From the NCBI GenBank assembly GCA_003427395.1, contig BFEA01000007.1, forward strand, positions 2,591,260 through 2,645,663: DNA of 54,404 bases, in the 5' to 3' direction. The position numbers were made by a program, and so were the translations under genes. Under the pieces are notes generated by a model that saw only the letters and a program-made list of their open reading frames with translations, was not told the origin of the DNA and made no database searches. The stretch comes from Chara braunii. Its lineage: Eukaryota; Streptophyta; Charophyceae; Charales; Characeae. Positions 1 to 10,369 of this stretch are shown one piece after another (positions within the stretch are counted from its first letter, which is position 1; the number at the start of each line of letters is the position of its first letter).

Positions 1-38
<38 letters not shown>
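1..38. repeat. (TC)n microsatellite
   Basis: About 19 TC dinucleotides run to the left edge of the window, so the full length is not visible. Similar TC tracts recur at 24148, 33800 and 44030. Confidence 0.95.
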
Positions 39-41
<3 letters not shown>

Positions 42-795
42 CCGGTACTAACCTGTGAAGGTGGCGCCTTGTTGCAGGTACATCGAAGACAAAGCTGGAG
101 CTATGGCGCCACAGGTAAGTCTCCCTGGCCTCCACCAACCATCCCTCTCTCTCTCTCCAATGCTGCTCTAGCTCCTACTAGCGCCCAGCGCTGAAGACTA
201 CTGCTAACGCTACTACTACTCCTGCAGCGCTCCTCCAGAGTGCTGTTGCCGAATCCTGAAGACTTACCTCCTGCCTCCTGAACTGCACGTGAAGTCCCTT
301 GGAAGTCCCTATGAACTACCTGCAGCCTGCAGGGCGGGCCAGTCTTATATAGTGTTGGCCCGTCCAGGAGGCTGCTCTTGCCAATGCCAAAACATGCCAG
401 ACCCTCGCCTTGAAGTTCAAACGAAGGTTGTCTTGAAAACAGGCCCAAAATGGTCTGTGCTAAAACCCTGGTCTGGTGCCTAAGTTTCAGGGCAGGTCGA
501 TCTTATGAGGGCCTGAAAATGGCCCTCCGTTTCAGGCTGAAAAGACTCAGGGCTTGGAGGGCCCTGTTTTAGGCTGAACCGACACAGGGCCTGTAGGCCC
601 TCGTTTTCAGGCTTTCAGGCTGAAACGACACAGGGCCTGTAGGCCCTCGTTTTCAGGCTGAAAGGCTGAAACGACATAGGGTCTGTAGGGCCTTGTTTTC
701 AGGCTTTTAGGCTGAAAACGACACAGGGCCTGATTTTCTGTCTGGTTGGGCCTTCCAGGCCCGTGTGGCTGCGCGGTATGCCCCACCCCCCCTCC
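39..795 (-). mobile_element. Probable 3' LTR of element 1
   Basis: This stretch follows the end of the element 1 polyprotein. A purine-rich run on the minus strand (complement of 781-797) could be the polypurine tract. A TATA-like box lies at about 349-357 (minus strand CTATATAAG), and 42240-42250 has a similarly placed box in a similar context. A set of tandem repeats lies at 525-735. The outer end is not visible because the window begins in a microsatellite. No matching 5' LTR is present, so the boundaries are inferred. Confidence 0.45.
525..735. repeat. Tandem repeat of about 60 bp inside the LTR-like region
   Basis: Three to four diverged copies of a unit built from CAGGCTGAAACGACACAGGG and a following GCCTGTAGGCCCTCGTTTT are seen. 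The internal GGGCCTGTAGGCCC is itself nearly palindromic. Position in the U3 part of an LTR would fit an enhancer-type repeat, but this is inference. Confidence 0.8.
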
Positions 796-959
796 TTGAA
801 AGACCGAGCTTAGCTGCGAGGGCGAAGATGCCTGTCTGAGGGAGGGACCAAAGTCCGGGTGGGAGGGGCAGGTCGTGAAGCTTCCTTAGCTAACCTCTGT
901 CGTTCGTCGTGAGCGTAGATCAGTGGTGCGGATGCTTTGAAATCTGCTCCTAAAATCCA

Positions 960-1505
960 TCAAGTGTCGTCGGGATCGCATGCTTTGAAAGTAACTTTGT
1001 ACTGTCGAGGCTTGCTGGCGTACCTGCGATCCGTGATGACACGGTCAACTTCCTGATGACCATCCATAGATGGAGGGTCTTGCGATCGTCGGCCCTGGAA
1101 GTCGTCACTCTTAGCTGGTGTGTATGTCGCCAACTTCGAGGCGTGAAAGACTGGATGGACCGTCAGATGCGGGGGAATGTTGATCACAAATGAGGGGCCA
1201 TCAGGCTCATCGCCCGCGGCTGATGTTACGGGCCATGGTCCAAATCACTTGTGGAGTAGTTTGCGTGAAACATCCTGTTCGAATGCAAACTCTTCCGCGA
1301 AGACCCAAACCAGATCACCGGCACGGATGGGACATGGCACGAGACGCCTGTTGGCTTGCTGCTGTATGTGGACTTGAGCCTTTTGCATGTTCGCGCGGGC
1401 TTGAGCCAACAATTCCCTATACTTCCGGACGGAAGCGGGGGAGCAAGCAGCGTCTATGTCGGCTGTTCGTGGGAGGAGAAGATATGGCATGACATTTTCG
1501 GCCAC
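960..1505 (-). pseudogene. Element 1 integrase C-terminal domain and chromodomain-like tail
   Basis: The first part (1505-1248) carries the GDLVW motif that marks the SH3-like integrase C-terminal domain, preceded by a helical QANRR stretch. A TGA at 1245-1247 then interrupts the frame, and the same frame continues with HPVFHASKL, the strongly conserved segment of plant Ty3/gypsy integrases. It ends with a short YKVTF-like segment resembling a chromodomain start. This module normally tethers the pre-integration complex to chromatin. The sequence context FGPW after the stop suggests that one codon was lost by mutation. Confidence 0.8.
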
Positions 1506-2553
1506 CGTGGTGCAACTCGAATGGAGTCACACTGATCGCCAGATGCAACAAAGTGTTGTAGGCGAACTCGGTGTCGGGGAGGCGGTCAACACTATCCTTC
1601 TGATCCGGACGGATGAGCGTACGAAGCATCATTTGAGCGGCTTGATGTGCCCGCTCCGTTTGCCCGTCCGTTTGTGGATGTCGAGCTGAACTTGGTTTCA
1701 CCTTCGTGCCGGATTCCTGCATGAGAGAAGTCCAGAATGCCGACATGAAGCGAGTGTCGCGGTCGCTGACGATGTCTTCCGGTACGCCGTGGTTGCAAAT
1801 CCAGCCGGTGTGCAAGAGGCGTGCAAGTTTGGAAGTCGTGACGTAGTACTTGCAAGGGAGAAACCACGCGTACTTACTCAAACGGTCAACGACCGTGAGG
1901 ATGCCGTCGTGCCCGATGTGGTCGCGGGGAAACGGACCTGTGACGTCCATGGCAATGAAGAGGCTGGGTTCTCGTGGAATAGGCACCAGGCGCAACTTGC
2001 CGTAGGGATTGCGGTTGCGGGGCTTGCGTCGTCGGCAAACTTCGCAAGAGTCGCAATACCGAGTGACATCAGTAATGAGGTGGGGCCATCGGAATCGTTG
2101 TTGAAGTCGTGCAATAGTGTGATCGACTCCGAAATGGCCGGCGAGTCACGAGTCGTGGTACTCACCGAGAAGGCGAGTCCGAAGACGACGATCTCGTGGG
2201 ACACACAATAAGTCCTTGCCTAGCGAGTGGAGGAGCAAGTACCCGTTGACGATGCAATAGTGGCTGGCCGATGAGTGACCCGAAGATAGCTGCGCATATA
2301 ACGTGGCGAAATCCGGATCGGACTCATAGTCCCGGATGAAGTGTCGCTGAAGTTCCTTGTCGCACGCAAAGGCATGATGTGTCATAGCGCAAAGATCCGG
2401 TCTTCGTGAGAGTGCATCTCTTGCGCAATTGGAGAGGCCGGCGAGATGTTTCGGTGTGAAGTCAAATTGGTCGATGAAGTACATCCATCGTCCGATCGTG
2501 CTGCTCACCCCTGCGTTTTGTAGTAGGTCAACGGGTTGTTGTCCGTGACCCAT
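1506..2553 (-). pseudogene. Element 1 RNase H remnant and integrase core
   Basis: The upstream part (2553-2146) has the end of RNase H, including YFIDQFDF and DALSRRPD, then the linker and the start of the integrase zinc-binding domain. The core (1995-1506) shows the three catalytic acidic positions: MDVTGPFP, VSDRDTRF and QTDGQTERAHQ. The frame shifts once near 2150-2000 and again near 1500, so no continuous integrase can be made. The enzyme would insert retrotransposon cDNA into the genome. All three D, D and E residues are still present. Confidence 0.88.
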
Positions 2554-2559
2554 GTGAAC

Positions 2560-3510
2560 CTAGGACGCCCAAGGAGGAAGCGTCACCATCGCTTGAGAGT
2601 CATCATGAAAGTGAGCAGCTCCTTCCTTCTCGTTGGCAGGGTGGGGTCATAGATGCTAAGGACGGGTGCCATGAGCATGGCCGTCTTGAGTGCTTGGAAT
2701 GACTGGCGTGCATCGTCATCGAATACGAATGGCACCTTTGGCGATTATAATCTCGTCATAGGTGCGGCAATCCTTGAGTACCTAGTGATGAAGCGTTGAT
2801 AGTAGCCCGCCAACCCCATGAATGAGCGAACGTTTGTGGTGTTGGTGGGCTCGGGCCATACGGGGATGACCTCGATCTTGTCCGCAAGCGAATGGATGCC
2901 TTGCCGCGTCACATAATGTCCCAAGTACTCCAGCTCTTGCCCCACGAATTCGCATTTGTCGCGGTTGGCTTTGTACTTAGCTTGTCGTAGCCGCTCCAAA
3001 ATGATGCGCATGTGCTCCACATGCTCGTCCAAACTCCGGCTGTACACCAAGATGTCGTCGAGGTAGATGAGTACGAATCTATCCAGCATGTGTTGGAACT
3101 CCATTGTCATAGCCGCTTGGAATGTGGCCGGGGCATTCGTAAGGCCAAAAGGCATAACTAGCCATTCAAAATGCCCATATCGCGTCTTAAACGCGGTCTT
3201 GTAACGATCCTCTTGCCGGAGCTCGAGTTGGTGATATCCCGATTTGAGGTCAAGCTTGGAGAAGAACTTGGCGCCGCCCAGCCGTTCGAGGAGGTCGTCG
3301 ATGCGCGGAAGTGGGCCGCCGTTCTTGACAGTTCGCGCGTTGAGCTTGGGATAATCGATGCACAACCGCAAATCCTTGTTCTTCTTCCGGATGAAGAGAA
3401 CAGGAGCACCGTATGGCGAAGAGCTAGGTCAAATCCAGCCTTTCTTGAGAAGGTCGTCGAGTTGTGCACGTAGCTCACTTAACTCTTCCTCGTTCATGCG
3501 GTAGATGCAA
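2560..3510 (-). pseudogene. Element 1 reverse transcriptase with truncated RNase H
   Basis: Fingers and palm motifs are clear: LCIDYPKLN, LDLKSGYHQL, MPFGLTNAPATFQ and the catalytic YLDD in LIYLDDILVYS, then VRSFMGLAGYY at the start of the thumb and connection. Upstream, a TGA at 3429-3431 stands where GWIRP is expected, which fits CGA to TGA. Downstream, RNase H is defective: the frame jumps from SIYDPTLP directly to RRKELLTFM near 2630, so the segment containing the first catalytic aspartate (usually TTDAS) is missing. Confidence 0.9.
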
Positions 3511-3659
3511 CCACGCGGAGGTACGGCCCCGACCTCGAGGATGATCTCGTGGCGGATGGGCCGATCCGGTAGTACTTCGTGCTGGGCTTCGAACACGTCG
3601 CCGTAGGCGTCAGAAGCTCGGTGATGCGTGGGTCCGGTGATGAGTCCGTCGGTGGAATG

Positions 3660-4710
3660 TCATGGGGCGGGAGGGCGTGGAGAAAACACACCCCCATCTC
3701 CTCGATGTCGTTCCTGGTGATGGAAGCTCGAATGCGTGCGACAGACACCACGTGGCAGCTGATCGAAGGGTGAGGAGGAGGCACCGTGCATGGGACTAGG
3801 TACTTCGTTCCAATCATGAACGTGAATGGTGTGGCGGTAGAAGTTCACCGGGTGATCCTCGCTTTGCAGCCATGACATGCCAAAAATCATGTCGAACTTG
3901 GTGTACAAAATGTCGAAGGACACGGTATCGCTTGCATGTGGGGCAAAGTACACGGGGACGACAACAATGCACCGGTTGATTGACTTGTGCGTGTGAACGT
4001 CGGTCAACGTGACTTGTGTAGGCTACGACTTCCTCCGATTGCGCGGCCCAAGGCGAGCGCGTACCATAAAGTCTTGGCTCATGTAGTTGCGAGTAGCTTC
4101 GCAATCGGTCAAAGCGCTGCAGGTCGCCTCTCCGATCTGAATGCGTATGTACAACAATGGCGCGTCGATGTCGTCGTACCGTTGTCTTCAACTCGCGGTC
4201 GATCTTCGCAACGTAGTCGTGAAGGTCTACAACCTCTACTTCGGCGTCCATCAACGGAGTTGGTACTGCAGTGTGCAAGTAATCCCGCAATTGTGCCTTG
4301 AGCACGTTGCAATGCAGTTTAGGCAATCGACCGGAAGGGGGAAGGGGCATCCATTGGAAGTCCGCGAACGTCAACAGGTCGAGCTCTTCAAGTCTTGACC
4401 ATGACGTCGAATCCCCGGCGATAGATGGCGGCGAAGCTGCCGAATCGGTTGCCGATGGTGGTGAAACCGTGCATGCGGTGGATTGTTGCCAATGGAGTGG
4501 TTGGTCCAACTGTGGGACCAAGTGGACAACGTAATCCTCGTAAGTGAACCGAGGACTCGCGACATTCACATCCTCCCCAGATGTGTAGGAGGCCGCTAGC
4601 AAGGCGGCCGAATCTGGCGGAGTGAGAGGTGGAGTCGCCTCACCTCCCGCGCAACTCAGTTTCCCGAGTTGATGCAAGGCCGAACATCCTCCTTGCCTTG
4701 ATCTGGGCAT
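3660..4710 (-). pseudogene. Element 1 retroviral-type aspartic protease and linker
   Basis: The catalytic region lies at about 4110-4060 and reads TDCEATRNYMS where related elements, including element 5 in this window, have DCGATxNY. The glycine of the D-x-G triad is therefore glutamate (codon at 4098-4100), a G-to-A change that should inactivate the enzyme. Downstream, FDMIFGMSWL matches the second conserved segment of this family (usually LGMDWL). The upstream 4710-4110 region is proline/serine-rich linker with no clear domain. A frame change separates the two halves. Confidence 0.75.
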
Positions 4711-5415
4711 TGGAAGGTCTTGTGCTTGGTGCTATTCCACCAATAGCAGCAGCCATACCGGCCGCGTCACTTGTATTCGGCCTCGGTCAAGTGAAACTTG
4801 ACCCATGGTGCTGGCTGTCCGTTTTCAGCGGGCGATGCGGTTTTCGCCTTCCTTTTTCCTCGGGAGTTGTTATTGCTTCGCGGCTAGACAGCGACCAGCT
4901 AATCTCCCTCATGTGATGCTTGGGTGGCTGCCGGGTCTTCCACAATGTTGTCCGGTTGGACTGCAGCGACATGCTGTGGAAGCGGACCAAATTTCCCTTT
5001 CTCCACATAGGTTGGCTGCCATGCTGACTTCTCGTGTGCAGCCACCCTGTTGGTCTTGATGATCTCGCTTGCCTTGTCGATGATTTCAGCGAACGTCGTG
5101 TATTGCTCGTGATCACCAAGTGCGAGGCTCAAGACGGCACATGACCGGTTGTAGAACTCCCGGCGCAGATGCGAAAATGGCAACTCGAGATCGGGTGTTG
5201 CCACAATCTTTTGCCATTCCGTGAGCCAGTCGTTTGTCGGTGTGTGCCTTGGGTCATGGCGAAGAGGTGGTTGATGGCGCGCGTTGGGGCGTCGTCCACG
5301 ATGAACCACTTCTTCCATAGCCTCGTCAACTCTTCCTAAGAGATCTTCTTATGTAGATCGGCGACCTGGACGCCGTGGATGGTTGCCAGGTGGTTGATCC
5401 AGATCTGGTTATGGT
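4700..5415 (-). pseudogene. Element 1 gag with damaged zinc knuckle
   Basis: The 5318-4899 part matches the Retrotrans_gag type of capsid, with FSHLRREFYNRS and the FAEIIDKASEI segment. The frame is also readable upstream to about 5415 after a TAG at 5336-5338, probably from CAG. A zinc knuckle is visible at 4707-4748 in another frame. It has the spacing C-x2-C-x4-H-x4-C, but the second cysteine is tryptophan (CYWW). Gag would form the virus-like particle and bind the element RNA. The N-terminal end is cut off at the junction with element 2. Confidence 0.75.
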
Positions 5416-5424
5416 TACACAAAA

Positions 5425-7380
5425 ATGGGACACTCTCAAATATTGTCAAAAACGCATTTTCTGCGAGATGCGAAAATGTGCCCAAATACCCTTGTAAGGG
5501 TATTCCGACCGACACCGCTTGACCCTTTAGAAGCTGAACTGCGGGCCCAAGAGGAGAAACTCCGCCAGCAAGCCCAGGCAGCTGAGTCCCTAAAGGCTGA
5601 GTTGAAGAAGAAAGAAGCAGCTCAGAAGGAGGCCAGGAGAAAGTTGTTGATTGCAGATGTGGAGAAGATCAGGACAAGTGGTACTTCCATCCAGTACAGT
5701 AAGGACGTGGCTGAGTTCATCCTCTTGCAGGATGATATTCACCGTTCTTATTTTACTAACAGGGATGACCAGATTACCATTCTGAAGAGCAGTCATTCAG
5801 CTTTTTCCAAAAAGTTGGATGACATCTCTGCCAAACTGGACTAGATCTTTACTCGTTTGAAGATCCCTACCACCCTGACCTTGCCTGCATCCTCGACCTT
5901 GCCTCCATCCCCTGGGCCTTCTCAAGCAGGCCCTCAGCAACTCCCACAATGTTGACCCACATCCCTATCTACTACACCCAAGTCAATAGCCGCTTCACAG
6001 CCCCCAGTTTCATTTGATCAGCAGCGGCCCAAGCTGCCCCCTCCACCCATGTTCTCCGGCGAGGACCCGAAGGTGGATGTTGCAGATTGGGTCACTGCAC
6101 AATGAACCTACCTGAGTGGGTTCAAATGTGACGAGGATGTGAAAGTGTCAGCCATCCTTGCTCATCTTGAGAGAACTGCACTGAAATGGTGCACCTCTAC
6201 CTCACAAGCGGTTAACAGGGACCCCCACTTTTCAGCCCTGGTTAACCCCTTCAACCTTGAAAAGTGCATTGGAGATAATTTTTTAAAGTTTTTTCTGATT
6301 TATTTTTTTTGCCCTGTTTTATTTTTGGTCAAGGTCTGTGTGTGTCAAGTTTGGTGTTTGTCGGGTTCTTGGAGTTGACTGTTTTGGCTAGCCCTGAAAA
6401 TCCTGAAAGTCCTGAAAATTGAAATGAGCGAAATTTGCATAAAAACACATTTTTGCCTTGCTGTTTTATAGGTTTGTGAAGTTTTTTTTTCATTTTTTTT
6501 TTTTTTTAAGTAAGTATGATCTCCACTCTATGAATTGGTGGCAAGTTTGGTTAAAATGACCCTTGGGTTGTGTTATAAATGGCCTGACAAGTGCTCTGAA
6601 AATTGAGGCCTCCGTTAACCGGCTCTCGTTTGCAGACAAGGAGCAAGCCAAAAAAGCAGCAGACAAAATTTTGCGCCTAGGCCAGAAAAAGTTTGATGGC
6701 TCCTTGTCCAAACTGTACTCCACCTTTGAGAGTCTAACATCGACTCCTGGGTTGGAGATGAGCGAGCAAGATCTGCTCATTCATTTCCTCAGGGCAGCGC
6801 CTGAGCAATTCCAACTTGCCTTTTCTCTCGGGGCCATAAGGACCGGCGGTCCTTTGGCAGAGCAGGCGTGGACTTGGAGTCCAAACTCCATGTTCAGGAA
6901 GCACCTTCTGAAGGAAGGAAGGGACCCTCAAAGGGGCGAAGGAGCAGGAAGGGTGCCCTGTTTGCTGCTTTAGCTTCCAGTTCAGATGATGATGCAGCAT
7001 CCCAAGGTGGGACCCCTCCATCTGGGACTGCTTCCTCATCTGCTGCAGATTCTGCTGTTCTTGCCCTGGCTGATGCTTTGATGGCCATGGCAAGGGGTAA
7101 AGCGCCAGCTCAGAAAGCACCAACCAGCAGCAAGGGGAAAGGTAAGGGACGTGCCTCTTCCCCTAGTGCCCAGAGAGTACCTCTACCACGAGACGTCCAT
7201 TGGCCAGCTGACCCCCTTGATCCTTTCACCTTCCCCTGGCATGCACTCAGGATCCAGGAGGCGGTCTGGAGGAAGAGAAAGGACAAGGGTGCATGCATGA
7301 GATGCGAGGGGGGCCATTTCTTAAAAGGTTGTCCCAGCATGCCTCGCAGGTCCACAGGCAGCTCTAGTGCAAAAAACTAG
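5425..7380 (+). pseudogene. Element 2 gag, split by a 366-bp insertion
   Basis: The N-terminal part (5425-5844) is a long charged coiled coil (EEKLRQQAQAAESLKAELKK) ending in a TAG at 5842-5844 that probably replaced CAG. The capsid part contains LERTALKWC and then, beyond the insertion, SFADKEQAKKAADKIL and LIHFLRAAPEQFQ. Removing the insertion joins these two segments in one frame. The nucleocapsid part (6868-7380) has a zinc knuckle at 7294-7332 with spacing C-x2-C-x3-H-x4-C, one residue shorter than the usual CCHC box. A frameshift lies between capsid and nucleocapsid near 6870. Confidence 0.85.
6248..6613. mobile_element. T-rich insertion in gag, MITE-like or SINE-like
   Basis: The insert is bounded by GTTAACC at 6241-6247 and GTTAACC at 6614-6620, a perfect 7-bp direct repeat. 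Taking out the insert and one repeat copy restores an uninterrupted gag frame (373 bp, and the downstream frame moves by exactly one). The insert is T-rich on this strand with runs of T at 6301-6308 and 6494-6508. Its ends show only weak inverted similarity, so it could be a small non-autonomous DNA transposon or, read on the minus strand, an A-rich SINE. It has no coding capacity. Confidence 0.8.
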
Positions 7381-7570
7381 AGCTGAGAGAGGCGGAAGCA
7401 GCAGCTCCTTCCACCAGCGCTGATTCACTTTATGACAAAGGTGAATCTTCACATTTTCTCGCTGGTTCTTTTGGAGTTACATCTTCAGGGTCTTCACTTT
7501 TGAGGACTCTGAGAAGGATGAGACGTGGGAGGAGGAGGATGCTCAGTGCCTTGCTGATCTTTTCCTGTCC

Positions 7571-8180
7571 TTGCAGGAGAAGAAAAAGCACAGATCAGAA
7601 CTCATCCTGCTTAGACCCTCCATCCTGGGAGCCAAGATCGAAGGGCTCTTAGACTATGGGGCTACTCGCAATTTCATATCTCCCAAGGCAGTCAGCAAGC
7701 TGCATTTGGACCAGAGACTGGTGAAATTACGACAACCTATAGAGGTTCGCATTGGGGACAATTCCACAATCAGGATCACTACTGCTGTCAAGGGCCTACC
7801 TGTGTCCTTTGACAAGCAGGGAGAAATTAGGCACCGCCTGAATTTCTACGTGTCCCCTAACGTTCCCTTTGACCTTGTCTTCTCTATGCAGTGGCTTGAT
7901 GTCACCAATCCTAGGATCGACTGGCGGATCCCTAGGGTTGAGCTACCTGACCGGCATGGGGTTTATCGCCCTTGTATGCTCGCTGACGAGTACCATCCGG
8001 CCAGCAACTGTTACTGCATGAGTGCTTGCAAATTTCTGCATTTCTCTCGCCAGGCTGACCACACCCGTTTGTTTGTGGGTTACGTCAAACAAACTGATAT
8101 GGAAACTGCTCCCTGTCCCTCTCAAGTTCAGCAGGTTGTTGACCGCTTTTCAGATCTTATGGAGGAGCCTACTGGACTTG
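7571..8180 (+). pseudogene. Element 2 aspartic protease
   Basis: The active-site loop is LLDYGATRNFIS (D at 7652-7654), so the serine or threonine of D-S/T-G is tyrosine here. Tyrosine at this position is not expected to support catalysis. FSMQWLD further on corresponds to the LGMDWL segment of related proteases. Near 8175 the frame shifts before the conserved PKGQVYRLSP linker that leads into RT. Confidence 0.82.
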
Positions 8181-8900
8181 TTCATAGGCACCAAACATAA
8201 GATCGAGATCTTGCCTGGTTCGGTCCCTCCCAAGGGCCAAGTCTACAGGTTGTCACCCACTGAACTTGAAGAGCTCAGGAAATAGTTAGAGACCTTGACC
8301 AGCAAGGGCTGGATCAGGCCTAGCACATCTGAGTTTGGGGCACCAGTCCTCTTTGTTCCAAAGGGGAATGGTGAGTTCAGGATGTGCGTGGACTATCGTG
8401 GTCTCAATAAAATCACGAGGAAGTCTACAGAGCCCCTTCTTCGCATTGATGATCTGCTGGACATGGTGCAGGGTTGTACCATCTTTAGCAAGATCGACCT
8501 CAAATCTGGTTATCACCGGATTGAGATGGTTGAAGGCGATGTCCACAAGACAACCTTCAAGACCAGGTATGGCACCTATGAGTGCTTGGTCATGCCATTC
8601 GGTCTTTGCAACGCCCCAGGCACCTTCCAAACAGAGATGCATCGCATACTCAGGCCTTACTTGGACAAGTTTGTAGTTGTCTCCCTAGATGATATCTTGG
8701 TATTCAGTCGTTTTGTCCAGAAGCATGCACAACACCTGGCTCTGGTCCTCTAGACCTTACATGATAACCAGTATAAGATCAACAGGGAGAAGTCCTCTTT
8801 TGGGGTTCCCTCTATGATCTATCTGGGTCACAACATTTCCGGAGAGGGGTTGGTTCCTGAAGCAACGAAAGTTGCTGCAGTTCAGGACTAGTCGCGACCT
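8181..8900 (+). pseudogene. Element 2 reverse transcriptase
   Basis: Motifs in order are [47 protein letters not shown] and [12 protein letters not shown]. The catalytic YxDD box is SLDD, with serine replacing the tyrosine. In-frame stops lie at 8283-8285 (expected CAG), 8751-8753 (expected CAG) and 8889-8891 (expected TGG before SRP). The enzyme would copy element RNA into cDNA; this copy cannot be made in full length. Confidence 0.9.
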
Positions 8901-9480
8901 GCTAACATTCGTGATGTCCGGTCATTCTTGGGACTTGCATCTTACTATAGGAAGTTCATCCAGAACTTCTCTTCTATCGTGGTTCCCTTGACTGATCTCA
9001 CAAAGAAAGACGCTTCCTTTCTTTGGACATCAGAATGTCAGGAGGCTTTCACACGTCTCAAGGAGGCCTTTAGTCGCGCCCCTGTCTTGAAGTTACTTGA
9101 CCTGACCCTGCCTTTTGTGCTTACCACAGACGCTAGCCAGTATGGTGTAGGGGCGGTACTTCAACAAGATGATGGGAATGGTTTGCAGCCTATCGAGTAT
9201 ATGAGCAAGAAAATCAAAACAAAGAAGTTGCAGGACTACCGATGAGAAAGAGCTTTATGCTCTTGTGTCAGCGCTCAAGCATTGGAAGCACTTCCTCCTG
9301 GGCAGGCTCTTCAAGATCTTCTCAAATCACTCCACCCTGCAGTGGATGAAGTCCCAGGGAGAACTGAATGACAAGCTTGCTCGCTACATCCAGTTCATTG
9401 ATATGTTTGACTTTGAACTGAGACACAAGAAGGGCTGCGACAATCGAGTAGCAGATGCCCTTTCTCGTAGGCCTGACGCT
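8901..9480 (+). pseudogene. Element 2 RNase H
   Basis: The start matches the tether, RSFLGLASYYRKFI, followed by RNase H with the catalytic TTDASQYGVGAVL. The frame then shifts near 9240. The rest (KELYALVSALKHW, FSNHSTLQW and VADALSRRPD) continues in another frame. The third acidic position, usually SDH, reads SNH, a probable G-to-A change. RNase H removes the RNA strand during reverse transcription. Confidence 0.87.
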
Positions 9481-10350
9481 CTTTTTCCGATCCCCTTTAC
9501 TCACTCATTTGGAGAGAGGACTCGTCAGACCATTGCCTGGTTGCTGCCCCAGGATGCCATTTTTGGGCCTATAGTGAGGAATCTCCAGGATGATCATGCA
9601 TCTGAACCAGGATATACTCTGGTTTCAGACCTGCTGTATACTTGCAGCAGAGGTGAGGAACACTTGTGCATTCCCCAGGACCACAAGCTGAGAACACTCC
9701 TGATGTCTGAGTGTCATGATGCTCGTGGTCACTTCGGAGCCCTCAAGTCGTATGCAGCCCTGTCGCAACGCTTCTTCTGGAAGGAGATGAGGAGTGACAT
9801 GCTGCATTATGTGGAAACCTGTGAGTTATGCCAAAGGAACAAGGTAGTATGACGACCTCCCCTTGGCCTACTCAAACCACTACCCATCCTTGAGGCACCT
9901 GCACAGTCAGTGTCTATTGACTTTACTGTCTTAGGTAGGACCACACCTCGCGGTATGCGTCAGGTTATGGTGTGCGTGGATCGGTTCTCCAAATATGCAG
10001 AGTTCAACCGCTTGCCGGTTGAAGCTCGCGTTCCAGCCGTTGAGGCGGCATTTGCTGACAGGTGGGTCACACATCATGGACCACCCACCTCTATAGTCAG
10101 TGACCGAGATCCATGTTTTTGCAGCAATGAATGGCAATCCTACTGCAGGGATTACCTTCATGCCAGACTGGATATGACATTTGGTCGTCATCCTGAAGCC
10201 AATGGATAGGATGAAGTGATGAACCAGATTTTGTTTCAGTTGTTGCGTCATGTGACAAGTCTAGATCAGAAGGACTGGGATCTCCATTTGGGTCGTGCAC
10301 AACTTATATATAACACGTATGTAGCCACGACAGCCTCTCGATGACATCAT
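9481..10350 (+). pseudogene. Element 2 integrase, zinc-binding and catalytic domains
   Basis: The HHCC domain is intact: HDARGHFG supplies H-x4-H and CELC supplies C-x2-C. The catalytic core shows MSIDFTVL and IVSDRDPCF with two aspartates. The DEVMNQ segment keeps the glutamate but comes just after a TAG at 10207-10209. Another stop, TGA at 9850-9852, lies where arginine is probable. A frameshift follows near 10340. Confidence 0.87.
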
Positions 10351-10369
10351 CGATAAGGCTACCCTTACG

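Larger units (their letters stand above)
39..5415 (-). mobile_element. Element 1: decayed Ty3/gypsy LTR retrotransposon
   Basis: On the minus strand the order is gag (about 5415-4700), aspartic protease (about 4110-3814), reverse transcriptase (3510-2745), RNase H, integrase (2553-1245) and integrase C-terminal/chromodomain-like tail (1245-960), followed by an LTR-like stretch. RT-RH-IN order is diagnostic of Ty3/gypsy rather than Ty1/copia. The reading frame changes several times and several stops interrupt it, so it is a dead copy. The 5' LTR is missing: gag begins at the head-to-head junction with element 2 near 5410. Confidence 0.9.

Noticed and set aside
541-735. CRISPR-like array of regularly spaced repeats
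   Set aside because: Units are contiguous and diverged without unique spacers, and the context is a eukaryotic LTR.
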